DNA of 64,000 nucleotides from Burkholderia cepacia. Its GTDB lineage: Bacteria > Pseudomonadota > Gammaproteobacteria > Burkholderiales > Burkholderiaceae. Numbering within the stretch: the stretch's first letter is position 1; each line of letters opens with the position of its first letter. This document shows positions 27,274-35,192 of this stretch, piece after piece. Where the stretch lies: contig NZ_CP073638.1 in NCBI RefSeq assembly GCF_029962485.1, positions 3,100,001 through 3,164,000 on the forward strand, read 5' to 3'. Below the pieces are notes generated by a model, which saw only the letters and a list, made by a program, of their open reading frames with translations, had not been told where the DNA came from and made no database searches. The position numbers and the translations under genes were made by a program.

Positions 27274-29496
27274 ATGCCGAATCACGCCGAAGCCGCCACG
27301 ACGCAGGCGCCGCAAGTCGCGCCTGCTGCCCCGACCGCCGCGTCGGGTCCCGCCTTCATCGCGCCCGAAGCCGATCCACAGGCCCTCGCGCGCAACAACC
27401 AGTACGTACTGAAATCCGGCGACGCGTTCGTGGTCAGCGACGCGCTCGGCGACATCGGCGGGCATGACGACGGCCTGTTCGTCGACGACATGCGCGTGCT
27501 GTCGAAATGGCGCCTGACGTTCGGCGGCCGCGCGCCGTCGCTGCTGTCGGGCGCGACGAGCGCCGACAACGCGTCGTTCACCGCGCACCTGACCAACCGC
27601 CCGTTGCCGCCGCTCGGCGGCCACGAGACACCCGAGGGCGTGATCCATATCGAGCGGATGCGCGTGCTCGCGGGCGACGTGCTTTATGAAGCGCTGACGC
27701 TGACGAACTACGGTGCGAGCGAAGCCGAGGTGCCGCTGTCGCTGTCGTTCGCGGCCGATTTCAAGGACATGTTCGAGGTGCGCGGCACGCAGCGCCCGAA
27801 GCGCGGCACGGTCGTTGCTCCGCGCGTCGATGCAGGCGCGGTGCGGCTGCGTTACGACGGCCTCGACAGCGTCGAGCGCAACGTGACCGTGCATTTCTCG
27901 CCGGCGCCCGACGCGCTGTCGGTCGATCGCGCCGACTACACGCTGACGATCGCCGCGCAGGCCTGTGTGTCGATCTACCTGACCGTCGATGCGACGCTCG
28001 GCCCGGCGCATGTCGAAGGGCCCGGATGCGGTCGCGTCGCGCTGCGCACTGCGCTTGTCGGCGTGCATCGCGAGATGCGCGCGCGGCGCGAATCGATGGC
28101 GCGCGTGAACACCGGAAATCCGCTGTTCGACGCGTGGCTCGACCGCTCGCTCGCGGATCTCGGGCTCCTCACGACGCAGCTCGACACGGGGCCGTACCCA
28201 TATGCGGGCATTCCGTGGTTCTCGACGCCGTTCGGCCGCGACGCGGTGATCACGTCGCTGCAGATGCTGTGGCTGCAGCCGTCGCTCGCGCGCGGCGTGC
28301 TGCGGTTTCTGGCCGAGCACCAGGCGCGCGAAACGTCCGCGTTCCGCGACGCGGAGCCCGGCAAGATCATGCACGAGTTCCGCCGCAGCGAGATGGCCGC
28401 GACGGGCGAAGTACCGTTCGCGCTGTACTACGGCGGTGTCGACACGACGCCGCTGTTCATCGTGCTGGCCGGCGCCTATGTCGAACGCACCGGCGACGAT
28501 GCGTTGATCGACGAGCTGTGGCCCGCGCTCGAACGCGCCGCGCAATGGGTGATCGACAAGTGCGACCGCAATCCGTACGGACTCCTCGATTACCAGCGCA
28601 CGTCGGAGCGCGGCCTCGCGAACCAGGGCTGGAAGGACAGCCACGATTCGGTGTTCCATGCGGACGGTCGCTTCCCCGACGGGCCGATCGCGCTCGTCGA
28701 AGTACAGGCCTATGCGTGCGCGGCGCTCGATGCGATGTCGGCGTGCTCGCACCGGCGCGGCCACGCAGCCGATGCGACGCGCTATGCCCTGCGCGCGAAG
28801 ACGCTGCGCGAACAGGTCGACGCGCTGTTCTGGATGCCGGAAGGCGATTTCTACGGGATCGCGCTCGACGGTCATGGCGATTTGTGTCGTGTGTTCGCGT
28901 CGAACGCGGGGCACCTGCTCGCGTTCGGGCTGCCCGACGCCGAGCGCGGCGCGGCGGTGGCCGGCGTGCTCGGCTCGGCGCTGTTCCAGACGGGGTGGGG
29001 CATCCGCACGCTCGCGGCCGGCCAGCCGCGCTTCAACCCGATGGCCTATCACAATGGCTCGGTATGGCCGCACGACAATGCGCTCATCGCACGCGGGCTC
29101 GCACGCTACGGCGACAAGACGGCCGCGGTGAACCTGCTGCGCGCGCTGTTCGAGGCGGCGGTGAGTTTCGAGATGCGCTTGCCGGAGCTGTTCTGCGGGT
29201 TCCCGCGCCGGCGCGGCGAACCGCCGACCGCGTATCCGGTGGCCTGCCTGCCGCAGGCATGGGCGGCCGGTGCGCCGTTCATGATGCTGCAGGCGTGCCT
29301 CGGCGTGAGCATCGACGCGTCGCGCCACGAGGTGCGCGTCGAGCGCCCGGCGCTGCCGGAAGGCGTCGACTGGCTGCGGATCGACGCGCTGCGCGTCGGC
29401 GACGAAACCGTGTCGCTGACGTTCCGCCGGGTCGACGGCCAGGTCGTCGCGGCGGCGGAGCAGCCGGGCCGCGTGAAGGTGGTCGCGGTGCTGTAG
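27274..29496 (+). CDS. Amylo-alpha-1,6-glucosidase (glycogen debranching type)
   Basis: The 740-residue protein has an N-terminal debranching-enzyme domain (GDE_N_bis type: VSDALGDIGGHDDGLFVDDMR, about 55-75) and a C-terminal (alpha/alpha)6-barrel of the amylo-alpha-1,6-glucosidase type. The barrel includes AGIPWFSTPFGRDAVITSLQ, GLANQGWKDSHDSVFHADG and WPHDNALIARGLARYGDK, where acidic residues serve catalysis. Such proteins trim alpha-1,6 branches of glycogen-like glucans or act in stress-related sugar storage. The ATG at 27274 has the ribosome site AGGAG seven bases ahead. No signal peptide is seen, so it is cytoplasmic. Confidence 0.88.
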   Translation: MPNHAEAATTQAPQVAPAAPTAASGPAFIAPEADPQALARNNQYVLKSGDAFVVSDALGDIGGHDDGLFVDDMRVLSKWRLTFGGRAPSLLSGATSADNASFTAHLTNRPLPPLGGHETPEGVIHIERMRVLAGDVLYEALTLTNYGASEAEVPLSLSFAADFKDMFEVRGTQRPKRGTVVAPRVDAGAVRLRYDGLDSVERNVTVHFSPAPDALSVDRADYTLTIAAQACVSIYLTVDATLGPAHVEGPGCGRVALRTALVGVHREMRARRESMARVNTGNPLFDAWLDRSLADLGLLTTQLDTGPYPYAGIPWFSTPFGRDAVITSLQMLWLQPSLARGVLRFLAEHQARETSAFRDAEPGKIMHEFRRSEMAATGEVPFALYYGGVDTTPLFIVLAGAYVERTGDDALIDELWPALERAAQWVIDKCDRNPYGLLDYQRTSERGLANQGWKDSHDSVFHADGRFPDGPIALVEVQAYACAALDAMSACSHRRGHAADATRYALRAKTLREQVDALFWMPEGDFYGIALDGHGDLCRVFASNAGHLLAFGLPDAERGAAVAGVLGSALFQTGWGIRTLAAGQPRFNPMAYHNGSVWPHDNALIARGLARYGDKTAAVNLLRALFEAAVSFEMRLPELFCGFPRRRGEPPTAYPVACLPQAWAAGAPFMMLQACLGVSIDASRHEVRVERPALPEGVDWLRIDALRVGDETVSLTFRRVDGQVVAAAEQPGRVKVVAVL

Positions 29497-29592
29497 CGCC
29501 GTGCTGCGCGAACGTTGCGCGATGTCGCGCCACGTTCGCGCGCAGCGGCATAGAATCGTGACATGACCCTTGAACGATGGCGGAGGTAGACG

Positions 29593-29844
29593 ATGACGAC
29601 CGACAACCGGCCCGACGACGGCGAGCACAAGCTCGAGAATCTCGAAGCGGCGGTCGACCACCTGCACAAGTCGATCGAATCGCAGAGCATCGCGGTCGGC
29701 GCGGCGAAGGGCATTTTGTTCAGCCTGATCGAAACGCTCGGCGCACTGATCGGCGATCCCGACCTGCCCGAGCATGCGCGCTCGGGTTACGAAGCGCTGC
29801 GCGACAAGGCCAGCGAACTGCGCGGCGGGCTCGACCGGCATTGA
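29593..29844 (+). CDS. Small conserved-looking protein of unknown function
   Basis: The 83-residue product (MTTDNRPDDGEHKLENLEAA at the start) is acidic at the N-terminus and predicted to be mostly helical, with LENLEAAVDHLHKSIE giving a short amphipathic helix. It has a good ribosome site (GGAGG) and native codon bias, which support it as real. It follows the debranching enzyme by 96 bases on the same strand, and a strong hairpin follows it. I cannot assign a function. Confidence 0.7.
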   Translation: MTTDNRPDDGEHKLENLEAAVDHLHKSIESQSIAVGAAKGILFSLIETLGALIGDPDLPEHARSGYEALRDKASELRGGLDRH

Positions 29845-29854
29845 GGCACGGCTT

Positions 29855-29888
29855 GCGCCGGCGCCAGCCGCACGGGCTGCGCCGGCGC
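29855..29888 (+). terminator. Long GC-rich hairpin after the 83-residue protein gene
   Basis: GCGCCGGCG pairs with CGCCGGCGC and, past one bulged C, CAGCC pairs with GGCTG around a five-base loop, giving 14 base pairs. It begins 11 bases after the stop codon. There is no T-run, so it may work as an mRNA 3' end structure rather than as a classic intrinsic terminator. Confidence 0.5.
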
Positions 29889-29924
29889 TGCCCGATTCTG
29901 CAGATGAAGCACAAAACCCCGTGC

Positions 29925-29990
29925 GCTCAATGAGTTAGGTGGCCGGTGCGCAGGATATCCACAAGCTTGCCAACACAATCTGTGGAGAAC
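29925..29990 (+). repeat. Dispersed repeat element, copy 1
   Basis: Copy 1 reads GCTCAATGAGTTAGG, a short variable stretch, and then GCGCAGGATATCCACAAG, CTTGCCAACACAATC and TGTGGAGAAC. The arms TCCACA and TGTGGA are inverted relative to each other. It lies in the convergent gap downstream of the 83-residue protein gene. Confidence 0.85.
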
Positions 29991-30137
29991 TGCCCGGCCT
30001 TCGATCACGCGCGCGGCGCGTGCCTGGAGGTTGTCCGGAGTGCGGTGCGAATGCCTTTCCGGTGCCACACCATTGACCGGTCAAGGTCCGGATATTGAAT
30101 CCCCTTGTGTATCAATATGTTACGCGCCGGATCTGAT

Positions 30138-30175
30138 GGATATCCACAGGCTTGCCAACATATTCTGTGGACAAC
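30138..30175 (+). repeat. Dispersed repeat element, copy 2 (core only)
   Basis: This copy has the core GGATATCCACAGG, CTTGCCAACATATTC and TGTGGACAAC, but the usual GATCAA...TTAGG leader is degraded (CGCCGGATCTGAT lies in its place). The TCCACA/TGTGGA arms are intact. Confidence 0.8.
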
Positions 30176-30285
30176 TCGCAATCGATTGCGTCGCATTGGT
30201 TGAGTATCGGGCCCGAATGCGACAGGCGTGCGAAGCCCGTGCACAAAGGCTGCCCGATGTGTGTGTCGGAAAGTAAATTCGTGCA

Positions 30286-30352
30286 CGATCAATGGCTTAG
30301 GTGCCGGGTGCCCAGGATATCCACATCCTTGCCAACACTTTCTGTGGACAAG
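30286..30352 (+). repeat. Dispersed repeat element, copy 3
   Basis: The leader CGATCAATGGCTTAGG is followed after a variable stretch by CAGGATATCCACATC, CTTGCCAACACTTTC and TGTGGACAAG. It ends only seven bases before the penR stop codon. Confidence 0.85.
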
Positions 30353-30358
30353 CGCGCG

Positions 30359-31249
30359 TTACGCGCCCGGCATCGTGCCGGCCGCTTCGGCCACGATCCA
30401 GTCGCGAAACAGCGTCATCGCGGGTGTCAGCGGTTTCGATTTCAGCGACGTGATCCAGTAACCGCCCGCACACACGTCGATGTCGAGCGGCCGCGCGAGC
30501 AGGCCGAGCTGCAGTTCGCGCGCGAACATGCAGGCCGGCGCGAGCGCGACCCCCGCACCCTGCATCGCGGCCTCGACCATCAGCCGGGACGAATCGAACA
30601 CGGGCCCGTTGGCCGCCCATGGCTCGAGCTGCGCGGCGTCGAACCAGCCGTGCCATTCGTCGGTGCGGTACGAGCGCAGCAGCGTTTCGTTCGCGAGATC
30701 GGCCGGCTGCGCGAGGCGCCGCGCGATCTCCGGCGCGCACAGCGCGGTGAGCGGCGCGTCGAGCAAGCGCTCGTTGCGCGTCGCCGGCCAGTTGCCTTCT
30801 CCGAAGCGGATCGCGAAGTCGAGGCCCTCGGCGGCGAGATCGACGACGTTGTTGTTGGTGCGCAGCCGCAGCTCGACGAACGGGTGCGTATCGCCGAACT
30901 GCTTCAGCCGCGGCATTAGCCAGCCTAGGGCAAAGGTGCCGACGACGCCGAGCGTCAGCACCTCGCGGAAGCGCCCGCCGTCGAACTGCTTGAGCACCGT
31001 CTCGATGCGGCTGAACGCGTCGCTCAGCACGGGCAGCAGCGCACGGCCCTCGTCGGTGAGCCCGAGGCCACGCGGCAGCCGTGTAAACAGCGTACAGCCG
31101 AGCCGTTCCTCGAGCGAGCGCACCTGCTGGCTGACCGCGGCCTGGGTCACGCTCAGCTCGAGGCCGGCGCGTGTGAAGTTCAGGTGGCGCGCCGACGATT
31201 CGAACGCGCGCAACGCATTGAGCGGAAGATGCGGGCGGAGCTTAGTCAT
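30359..31249 (-). CDS. penR: LysR-family regulator of the beta-lactamase (PenR/AmpR type)
   Basis: The 296-residue protein has an N-terminal LysR helix-turn-helix (LPLNALRAFESSARHLNFTRA then LELSVTQAAVSQQVRSLEERL) and an effector domain with WLMPRLKQFGDTHPFVELRL. This is the AmpR subgroup pattern, which binds muropeptide or UDP-MurNAc-pentapeptide signals. It is divergent from the class A beta-lactamase gene, which is the arrangement known for penR-penA in Burkholderia. It should activate penA when beta-lactams perturb cell-wall recycling. The 128-base gap between them holds the shared control region. Confidence 0.9.
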   Translation of the reverse strand: MTKLRPHLPLNALRAFESSARHLNFTRAGLELSVTQAAVSQQVRSLEERLGCTLFTRLPRGLGLTDEGRALLPVLSDAFSRIETVLKQFDGGRFREVLTLGVVGTFALGWLMPRLKQFGDTHPFVELRLRTNNNVVDLAAEGLDFAIRFGEGNWPATRNERLLDAPLTALCAPEIARRLAQPADLANETLLRSYRTDEWHGWFDAAQLEPWAANGPVFDSSRLMVEAAMQGAGVALAPACMFARELQLGLLARPLDIDVCAGGYWITSLKSKPLTPAMTLFRDWIVAEAAGTMPGA

Positions 31250-31284
31250 AAGATTTTCTTTTGTCAGCGCTCAATTATCGTTGC

Positions 31285-31313
31285 TTGTCAGTCAACCGTA
31301 AAGTCCCGATAGT
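31285..31313 (+). promoter_or_regulatory. Candidate penA promoter
   Basis: TTGTCA at 31285-31290 and GATAGT at 31308-31313 are separated by exactly 17 bases and lie 65 bases upstream of the penA ATG. A second TTGTCA occurs 24 bases upstream at 31261-31266. The sequence between them is AT-rich and is the expected LysR-type binding zone. Promoter strength and the exact operator are not shown by sequence alone. Confidence 0.5.
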
Positions 31314-31377
31314 GCTGTCTCGGCGGCCGGCCGTTTTCAACATCGATTCGCCTCCATTCCACCACGAGACAACCGAC

Positions 31378-32313
31378 ATGACCTACTCATCGAAACGTCG
31401 AACCCTGTTGCTGGCCGCCGCGACGGCGCCGCTCGTTCTTACCGTCACCGCGTGCGCGTCGCGAGCCGCCGTGCCGGGTGAGGCCAATTCGGCAGCGGCG
31501 GCTGCCGCGGACGCCGTGGCGCCGGCGGCAGCCGCGGCGGCGATTGCCGATCTCGAGCGCGGCGCGGGCGGCCGTCTCGGCGTGTGCGCGATCGATACCG
31601 CGAGCGGCCGGATCATCGAGCATCGCTCGGGCGAGCGCTTTCCGTTCTGCAGTACGTTCAAGGCGATGCTGAGCGCGGCGGTGCTTGCGCAGAGCGTCGA
31701 TCGCCCGGGCCTGCTGCAACAGCGCGTGACCTACACGAAGGCCGACCTCGTCAACTATTCGCCGGTGTCGGAGAAGCATGTCGGCGCGGGCATGACGGTC
31801 GCCGCGCTGTGCGAGGCCGCGATCCAGTACAGCGACAACTCGGCCGCGAACCTGCTGATGAAGCTGATCGGCGGTCCGTCCGCCGTGACCGCGTTCGCGC
31901 GCTCGATCGGCGACGACACGTTCCGGCTCGATCGATGGGAGACCGAACTGAATACCGCGCTGCCGGGCGACCCGCGCGACACGACGACGCCTGCCGCGAT
32001 GGCCGCGAGCATGCGTGCGCTCACGCTCGGCGAGGCGCTCCCGGCCGCGCAGCGTGCGCAGCTCGTTACCTGGCTGCGCGGCAACAAGGTCGGCGACAAG
32101 CGGATCCGCGCGGGCGTGCCGGCCGGGTGGCAGGTGGGCGACAAGACAGGTACCGGCGACTACGGGACGACGAACGATGCCGGCGTGATCTGGCCGGCGT
32201 CGGGCGCACCGATCGTGCTGGTCGTGTACTACACGCAGGCGCAAGCCGATGCGCGTGCGAAGGACGATGTGATCGCGTCGGTCGCCCGCATCGTCGCGCA
32301 GACGCTCGGCTGA
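31378..32313 (+). CDS. penA: Class A beta-lactamase, PenA/PenB family
   Basis: The 311-residue precursor has all class A motifs: Ser92-Thr-Phe-Lys95 (Ambler S70xxK) preceded by Cys91, SDN at 152-154, Glu188 in RWETELN (Ambler E166), and KTG at 256-258. The N-terminus [15 protein letters not shown] has a twin-arginine pair and ends in VTAC with Cys26, so it is probably a Tat-exported lipoprotein, as reported for Burkholderia PenA. Then comes an Ala-rich linker. It hydrolyses penicillins and cephalosporins in the periplasm. Members are named PenA, PenB and so on by species, so the symbol is by family. All catalytic residues are intact. Confidence 0.94.
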   Translation: MTYSSKRRTLLLAAATAPLVLTVTACASRAAVPGEANSAAAAAADAVAPAAAAAAIADLERGAGGRLGVCAIDTASGRIIEHRSGERFPFCSTFKAMLSAAVLAQSVDRPGLLQQRVTYTKADLVNYSPVSEKHVGAGMTVAALCEAAIQYSDNSAANLLMKLIGGPSAVTAFARSIGDDTFRLDRWETELNTALPGDPRDTTTPAAMAASMRALTLGEALPAAQRAQLVTWLRGNKVGDKRIRAGVPAGWQVGDKTGTGDYGTTNDAGVIWPASGAPIVLVVYYTQAQADARAKDDVIASVARIVAQTLG

Positions 32314-32391
32314 GCCGGGCGGTGCGGCGTGCGCGGCGCGATCCGCCTGCACGCCGTGCCGCAGTCGTGATCCGCCTGACCAAACGTTGTG

Positions 32392-32457
32392 CGATCAACG
32401 ACTTAGGTCACGCATGCTCAGGATATCCACATGCTTGCCAACAAAAATTGTGGACAA
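32392..32457 (+). repeat. Dispersed repeat element, copy 4
   Basis: The leader CGATCAACGACTTAGG is followed by CAGGATATCCACATG, CTTGCCAACAAAAAT and TGTGGACAAG. It lies 78 bases after the penA stop. Confidence 0.85.
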
Positions 32458-32495
32458 GCCAGCGTGCTGCCGTGTTCGCCGTGGCGCGAGCGGTC

Positions 32496-32598
32496 GTGCC
32501 GCGTTTGAAGCGGCGCGGACAAAGTCTTTCGGATCAAGCGCTTGGCTGCGGTATGCGCAGGCTATCCACATGCTTGCCAACAAAATCTGTGGACAAGC
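32496..32598 (+). repeat. 103-bp direct duplication, left copy, containing repeat element 5
   Basis: This block starts GTGCCGCGTTTGAAGCGG, continues CGCGGACAAAGTCTTTCGG and then holds the dispersed element (GATCAAGCGCTTGG, CAGGCTATCCACATG, TGTGGACAAGC). It matches the block at 32668-32770 at an offset of 172 bases with only a few differences. Confidence 0.85.
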
Positions 32599-32667
32599 GG
32601 GCAGGCCGGCGCGGCGGGCGACTCGTCACGCCACGGAAGGGCACGCAACCGGCGATTTACCGGCCGT

Positions 32668-32770
32668 GTGCCGCATTCGAAGCGGCGCGGACAAAGTCTT
32701 TCGGATCAAGCGCTTGGTCGCGGTATGCGCAGGCTATCCACATGCTTGCCAACAAAATCTGTGGACAAGC
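32668..32770 (+). repeat. 103-bp direct duplication, right copy, containing repeat element 6
   Basis: This is the second copy of the block at 32496-32598. The differences I can see are GTT TGA versus ATT CGA near the start and GCTGCG versus GTCGCG in the variable stretch. It includes CAGGCTATCCACATG and ends TGTGGACAAGC, 22 bases before the small membrane-protein stop. Confidence 0.85.
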
Positions 32771-32792
32771 CCGCGGGCCGTCGCCGCGACGT

Positions 32793-32993
32793 TCAGCGCT
32801 GCCGATCGTCGACCGTGGGCCAGCGCGCAAACGCGAACACCCACAGCATGATGAAGTTCAGGACCGGGACGAACATCGTCAGGATCCACCAGCCCGAATG
32901 TCCGGTGCGCCGGACGATGCGAACGTACGGATAGACGACGATGGCGACGAGCACGAGCGAGACGAGCAACTGCCACGCGGTGAAGTGTTCCAT
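32793..32993 (-). CDS. Small two-helix membrane protein
   Basis: The 66-residue protein MEHFTAWQLLVSLVLVAIVV has two hydrophobic helices (about 5-24 and 33-55) around the loop RIVRRTGHSGWW, ending in AFARWPTVDD. This pattern occurs in many short bacterial membrane proteins annotated as hypothetical. A good ribosome site (AGGAAGACC) precedes the ATG. The function is unknown. Repeat elements flank it on both sides. Confidence 0.65.
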   Translation of the reverse strand: MEHFTAWQLLVSLVLVAIVVYPYVRIVRRTGHSGWWILTMFVPVLNFIMLWVFAFARWPTVDDRQR

Positions 32994-33225
32994 GGTCTTC
33001 CTCGGAGTGATGTGTCGTGGTGCGGCGCCGGCGCAGCGGCCGGCCCGCCAGGCCGGCGCGCGACGCCGACGATGCGCGGCCGCGTGCGGCTCGCATGATC
33101 TTGATGCGTGACGTGCACGGGCGTCAAGGCGCGGGCGGATGGTGTCGTAGCGTCGGGTCGTCCGCTTCCGCACACGCTTGCGCCGCGCGTTGCTGAAACG
33201 GTGGCAGGGCGCACGAATGGCAGAC

Positions 33226-33291
33226 CGATCAACGGGTTAGCGCACGCTTGCGCAGGATATCCACAAGCTTGCCAACACAATCTGTGGGTAA
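33226..33291 (+). repeat. Dispersed repeat element, copy 7
   Basis: The leader CGATCAACGGGTTAGC is followed by GCGCAGGATATCCACAAG, CTTGCCAACACAATC and TGTGGGTAAG. The right arm is altered by one base (TGTGGG instead of TGTGGA). Confidence 0.85.
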
Positions 33292-33429
33292 GTGGCGCGG
33301 CAGCCGGCCGACCCGCGTGGGGCGGTCGCGGCGTGCATCGCCGTGGCGTCGTGATGCGAACTGGGGCGAAGCGACATGCGTGACGGCCAGCGCCCGGGCC
33401 TCGTCTGCATCACGCGTGCCTAAGTCCAT

Positions 33430-33496
33430 CGGATCAAGGGTTTAGCGACGCGGTGCGCAGGATATCCACAAGCTTGCCAACATTTTCTGTGGAGAA
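33430..33496 (+). repeat. Dispersed repeat element, copy 8
   Basis: The leader CGGATCAAGGGTTTAGC is followed by GCGCAGGATATCCACAAG, CTTGCCAACATTTTC and TGTGGAGAAG. Both arms are intact. It ends 68 bases before the monooxygenase stop. Confidence 0.85.
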
Positions 33497-33564
33497 GTCC
33501 GCGTTCGCGATGGGTCGGTGCGGCACCGATGGATGCCACGCGCTGCCACGTCGCGCACGCGCAC

Positions 33565-33933
33565 TTACGCGGTGCAGATACCGGCGACGCCGACTTTCTG
33601 GAACAGGTGCGGGCTGGCGACCGCGGACGACGGATAGGCCGACAGCTTGGCGACGAACTCCGGATGCGTGAAGGCCGCGCGAAACGTTTCGGTCGATTCC
33701 CAGATCGCGTAGTTCAGGTAGGTCGGACTGTCGCCAAGCGCGCGATGAAGCTGGGTCGAGATGAAGCCCGGCTGCCGCTTCATGAATTCCGCGTCGTCCT
33801 TCCATACGGCGAGAAAGTCGGCTTCTTCCGCAGGTTCCAGTGTGAACACGTTGACGAGAACGACCGGCTCCGCGTCGATCGTTATCTGTTGTTGGATCGG
33901 AAAGGCCGGATCCATCGGCTTGAAGTGAGGCAT
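33565..33933 (-). CDS. Antibiotic biosynthesis monooxygenase (ABM) family protein
   Basis: The 122-residue protein shows the dimeric alpha-beta barrel pattern of ABM proteins: VVLVNVFTLEPAEEADFLAV, then FMKRQPGFISTQLHRAL, YLNYAIWESTETFRAAF and the C-terminal segment VASPHLFQKVGVAG. The ATG of MPHFKPMDPAF has the ribosome site AGGAG. ABM proteins are cofactor-free monooxygenases or haem- and quinone-related enzymes; the substrate here is unknown. It follows the MarR-type gene by 35 bases on the same strand and is probably its target. Confidence 0.85.
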   Translation of the reverse strand: MPHFKPMDPAFPIQQQITIDAEPVVLVNVFTLEPAEEADFLAVWKDDAEFMKRQPGFISTQLHRALGDSPTYLNYAIWESTETFRAAFTHPEFVAKLSAYPSSAVASPHLFQKVGVAGICTA

Positions 33934-33968
33934 GGGAACTCCTGGTGAGGTAGCGGGCTGGCGGGTGG

Positions 33969-34415
33969 TTACACGTGGCCGTCCTGGCCATGTGCGCTGG
34001 ACATCGCCGACAGCACGCGAATGGCGGCATCGAGGTCGGCCGAGCTGAATTCGCCCGCGATGTCGCGGACATGCTGTTGCCACTGCTCGACCACGGCCTG
34101 ATAGGCCGCTTCGCCGCGCGGCGTCAGCGCATAAAGGGGCGAGCGCTTGTGCGCCGGGTTGGGCAAGGACAGGACCAGCCCTTCTTCGGTCAGCACGTTG
34201 ATCTGTTTCAGCACCGCTTGCCGCGTGATACCCATCGCATCGGCAATCTGCGGGATGTTCGGCGCGTCCGGCGCCATCGAGATCGCGCCCAGCACCTGCC
34301 AGCGCGCACTGGTCAGGCCATGTGGCCCGGAAAAGGCGTTGCCCCATTCGATCAGCAACCCGTTCAACCGGAATACGGACAGCGCGACGGCGGTCAACTT
34401 CGCGGATTTCGTCAT
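33969..34415 (-). CDS. MarR-family transcriptional regulator
   Basis: The 148-residue protein has a winged helix-turn-helix with LTSARWQVLGAISMAP, IPQIADAMGITRQAVLKQI and the wing NPAHKRSPLYALTPRG, as in MarR proteins. The start is the ATG of MTKSAKLTAVALSVFRLNG; residues further upstream would be read from the palindromic control region. It probably represses its own operon with the ABM gene and responds to a phenolic or antibiotic-like ligand. Inverted GACAAC/GTTGTC sites lie just upstream, in the position expected for an autoregulatory operator. Confidence 0.87.
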   Translation of the reverse strand: MTKSAKLTAVALSVFRLNGLLIEWGNAFSGPHGLTSARWQVLGAISMAPDAPNIPQIADAMGITRQAVLKQINVLTEEGLVLSLPNPAHKRSPLYALTPRGEAAYQAVVEQWQQHVRDIAGEFSSADLDAAIRVLSAMSSAHGQDGHV

Positions 34416-34434
34416 GTCCCACTCGCATCGTAAA

Positions 34435-34472
34435 TTGACAACCACTTTACGTAATGGACAACTGGTTGTCAA
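34435..34472. promoter_or_regulatory. Candidate MarR operator region
   Basis: TTGACAAC at 34435-34442 and GTTGTCAA at 34465-34472 are perfect inverted arms, and an inner palindrome GACAACTGGTTGTC occupies 34457-34470. The sites lie 20-57 bases upstream of the marR-like ATG, over the likely promoter. Binding by the adjacent MarR protein is inferred from position. Confidence 0.5.
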
Positions 34473-34591
34473 GTTGATGGATGAACGTCGCCACACGACG
34501 ATGGATCGGTACACTTGGGGCGCGATCCGGCACCGAAAGCATCGGTTGCGACGGATTGCTGGCCAACAACAAGGAACCTGGAGAGAAATCA

Positions 34592-35098
34592 GTGAGTACG
34601 ATCAGGAAGATGATCGCCGTGCCGTTGCTGGCGGTGGTATGCGGCACGAGTGCCCATGCGTGTATCCCGGCCAACTATCGGACCGCGTATTTTGGCAAGG
34701 CCCAGCACATGAGCGACGAACTCCGTGACAAGGTGATCGACGACATCCGTGCCAATCACTACACGATCATCGAATCGAAAATCGGCTTGTTGTTCTTCCC
34801 GATCGTCAGGAAGGGGGAGGCGATCTATCTCCGCGACAAGCCGATCGCAACGGGAAAGGATTCGTTCTGGTACCTCGGGCAGGGCTATTACCAGTTGAAC
34901 GGTCAGCTCTATTACATGGGCGAACATGTCGGTGCCTTTCCGAGCGACGGGACCGTCGTCGTTCACGTCGAGGATCGCACGCGCCCGAAGCCGGACGACT
35001 ATCCGAAAGGGCGTCTGTATTGCCGCGTGGCGCAGCACGCCAGCATTCTCGAAACCTCGACCGGCCTGCGGGTCGAACAGATCGTTGACGACAATTGA
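34592..35098 (+). CDS. Exported protein of unknown function
   Basis: The 168-residue product begins at a GTG (ribosome site GGAG ten bases ahead) with the signal peptide IRKMIAVPLLAVVCGTSAHA and a mature start CIPANYRTAYFG. The central part has tyrosine-rich beta segments (FWYLGQGYYQLNGQLYYMG) reminiscent of DKNYY-type repeats. A second cysteine occurs in LYCRVAQHAS. I do not recognise a named family. Codon bias is weaker than in neighbours (for example ATT and TTG codons), which hints at acquisition. It is divergent from the marR-like gene. Confidence 0.65.
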   Translation: MSTIRKMIAVPLLAVVCGTSAHACIPANYRTAYFGKAQHMSDELRDKVIDDIRANHYTIIESKIGLLFFPIVRKGEAIYLRDKPIATGKDSFWYLGQGYYQLNGQLYYMGEHVGAFPSDGTVVVHVEDRTRPKPDDYPKGRLYCRVAQHASILETSTGLRVEQIVDDN

Positions 35099-35192
35099 GT
35101 CGCGCGAGGTGCGTGGCTGACCGGGCGCGGTGCATCACGCACCGGTTTGCGGCCACCTGGCGCATTTGCCGCGCAGCCCCGACAAACCCTTT

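Larger units (their letters stand above)
29845..30358. other. Convergent gap with three copies of the 67-bp repeat element
   Basis: This 514-base gap lies between the 83-residue protein gene and penR, which converge. It holds a long hairpin at 29855-29888 and three copies of the dispersed repeat (at 29925, 30138 and 30286). Short frames here are produced by the repeats and are not genes. Confidence 0.75.
32314..32792. other. Convergent gap with repeat copies 4-6
   Basis: This 479-base region between penA and a small membrane-protein gene consists largely of the dispersed repeat: copies at 32392, 32531 and 32703, with copies 5 and 6 lying inside a longer 103-bp duplication. I see no real gene in it. 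Apparent open frames contain repeat-derived peptides such as CLPTKSVDK. Confidence 0.75.
32994..33564. other. Gap with repeat copies 7 and 8
   Basis: This 571-base region separates the small membrane-protein gene from the monooxygenase gene, both on the minus strand. It holds repeat copies at 33226 and 33430, about 205 bases apart. No frame in it has native codon bias or a recognisable product. Confidence 0.7.

Noticed and set aside
18565..29841. A 3758-codon open frame on the minus strand across the autotransporter and debranching-enzyme genes
   Set aside because: It is the antisense of strongly biased, GC-rich coding DNA, where stop codons are rare. Its translation is Arg/Ala-rich without any domain, and it spans two unrelated genes.
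30152..30919. A plus-strand frame over a repeat element and the end of penR
   Set aside because: Its start lies in repeat sequence and the rest is antisense to penR.
32387..33098. Plus-strand frames with repeated peptides such as CLPTKSVDK
   Set aside because: The peptides arise from translating the repeat elements; there is no codon bias and no ribosome site.
29925..33496. The nine-copy repeat cluster, considered as a CRISPR or an integron attC array
   Set aside because: Spacing is irregular (from tens of bases to about 2 kb), genes lie between copies, and the core lacks attC-type R/L boxes or CRISPR-like spacers.
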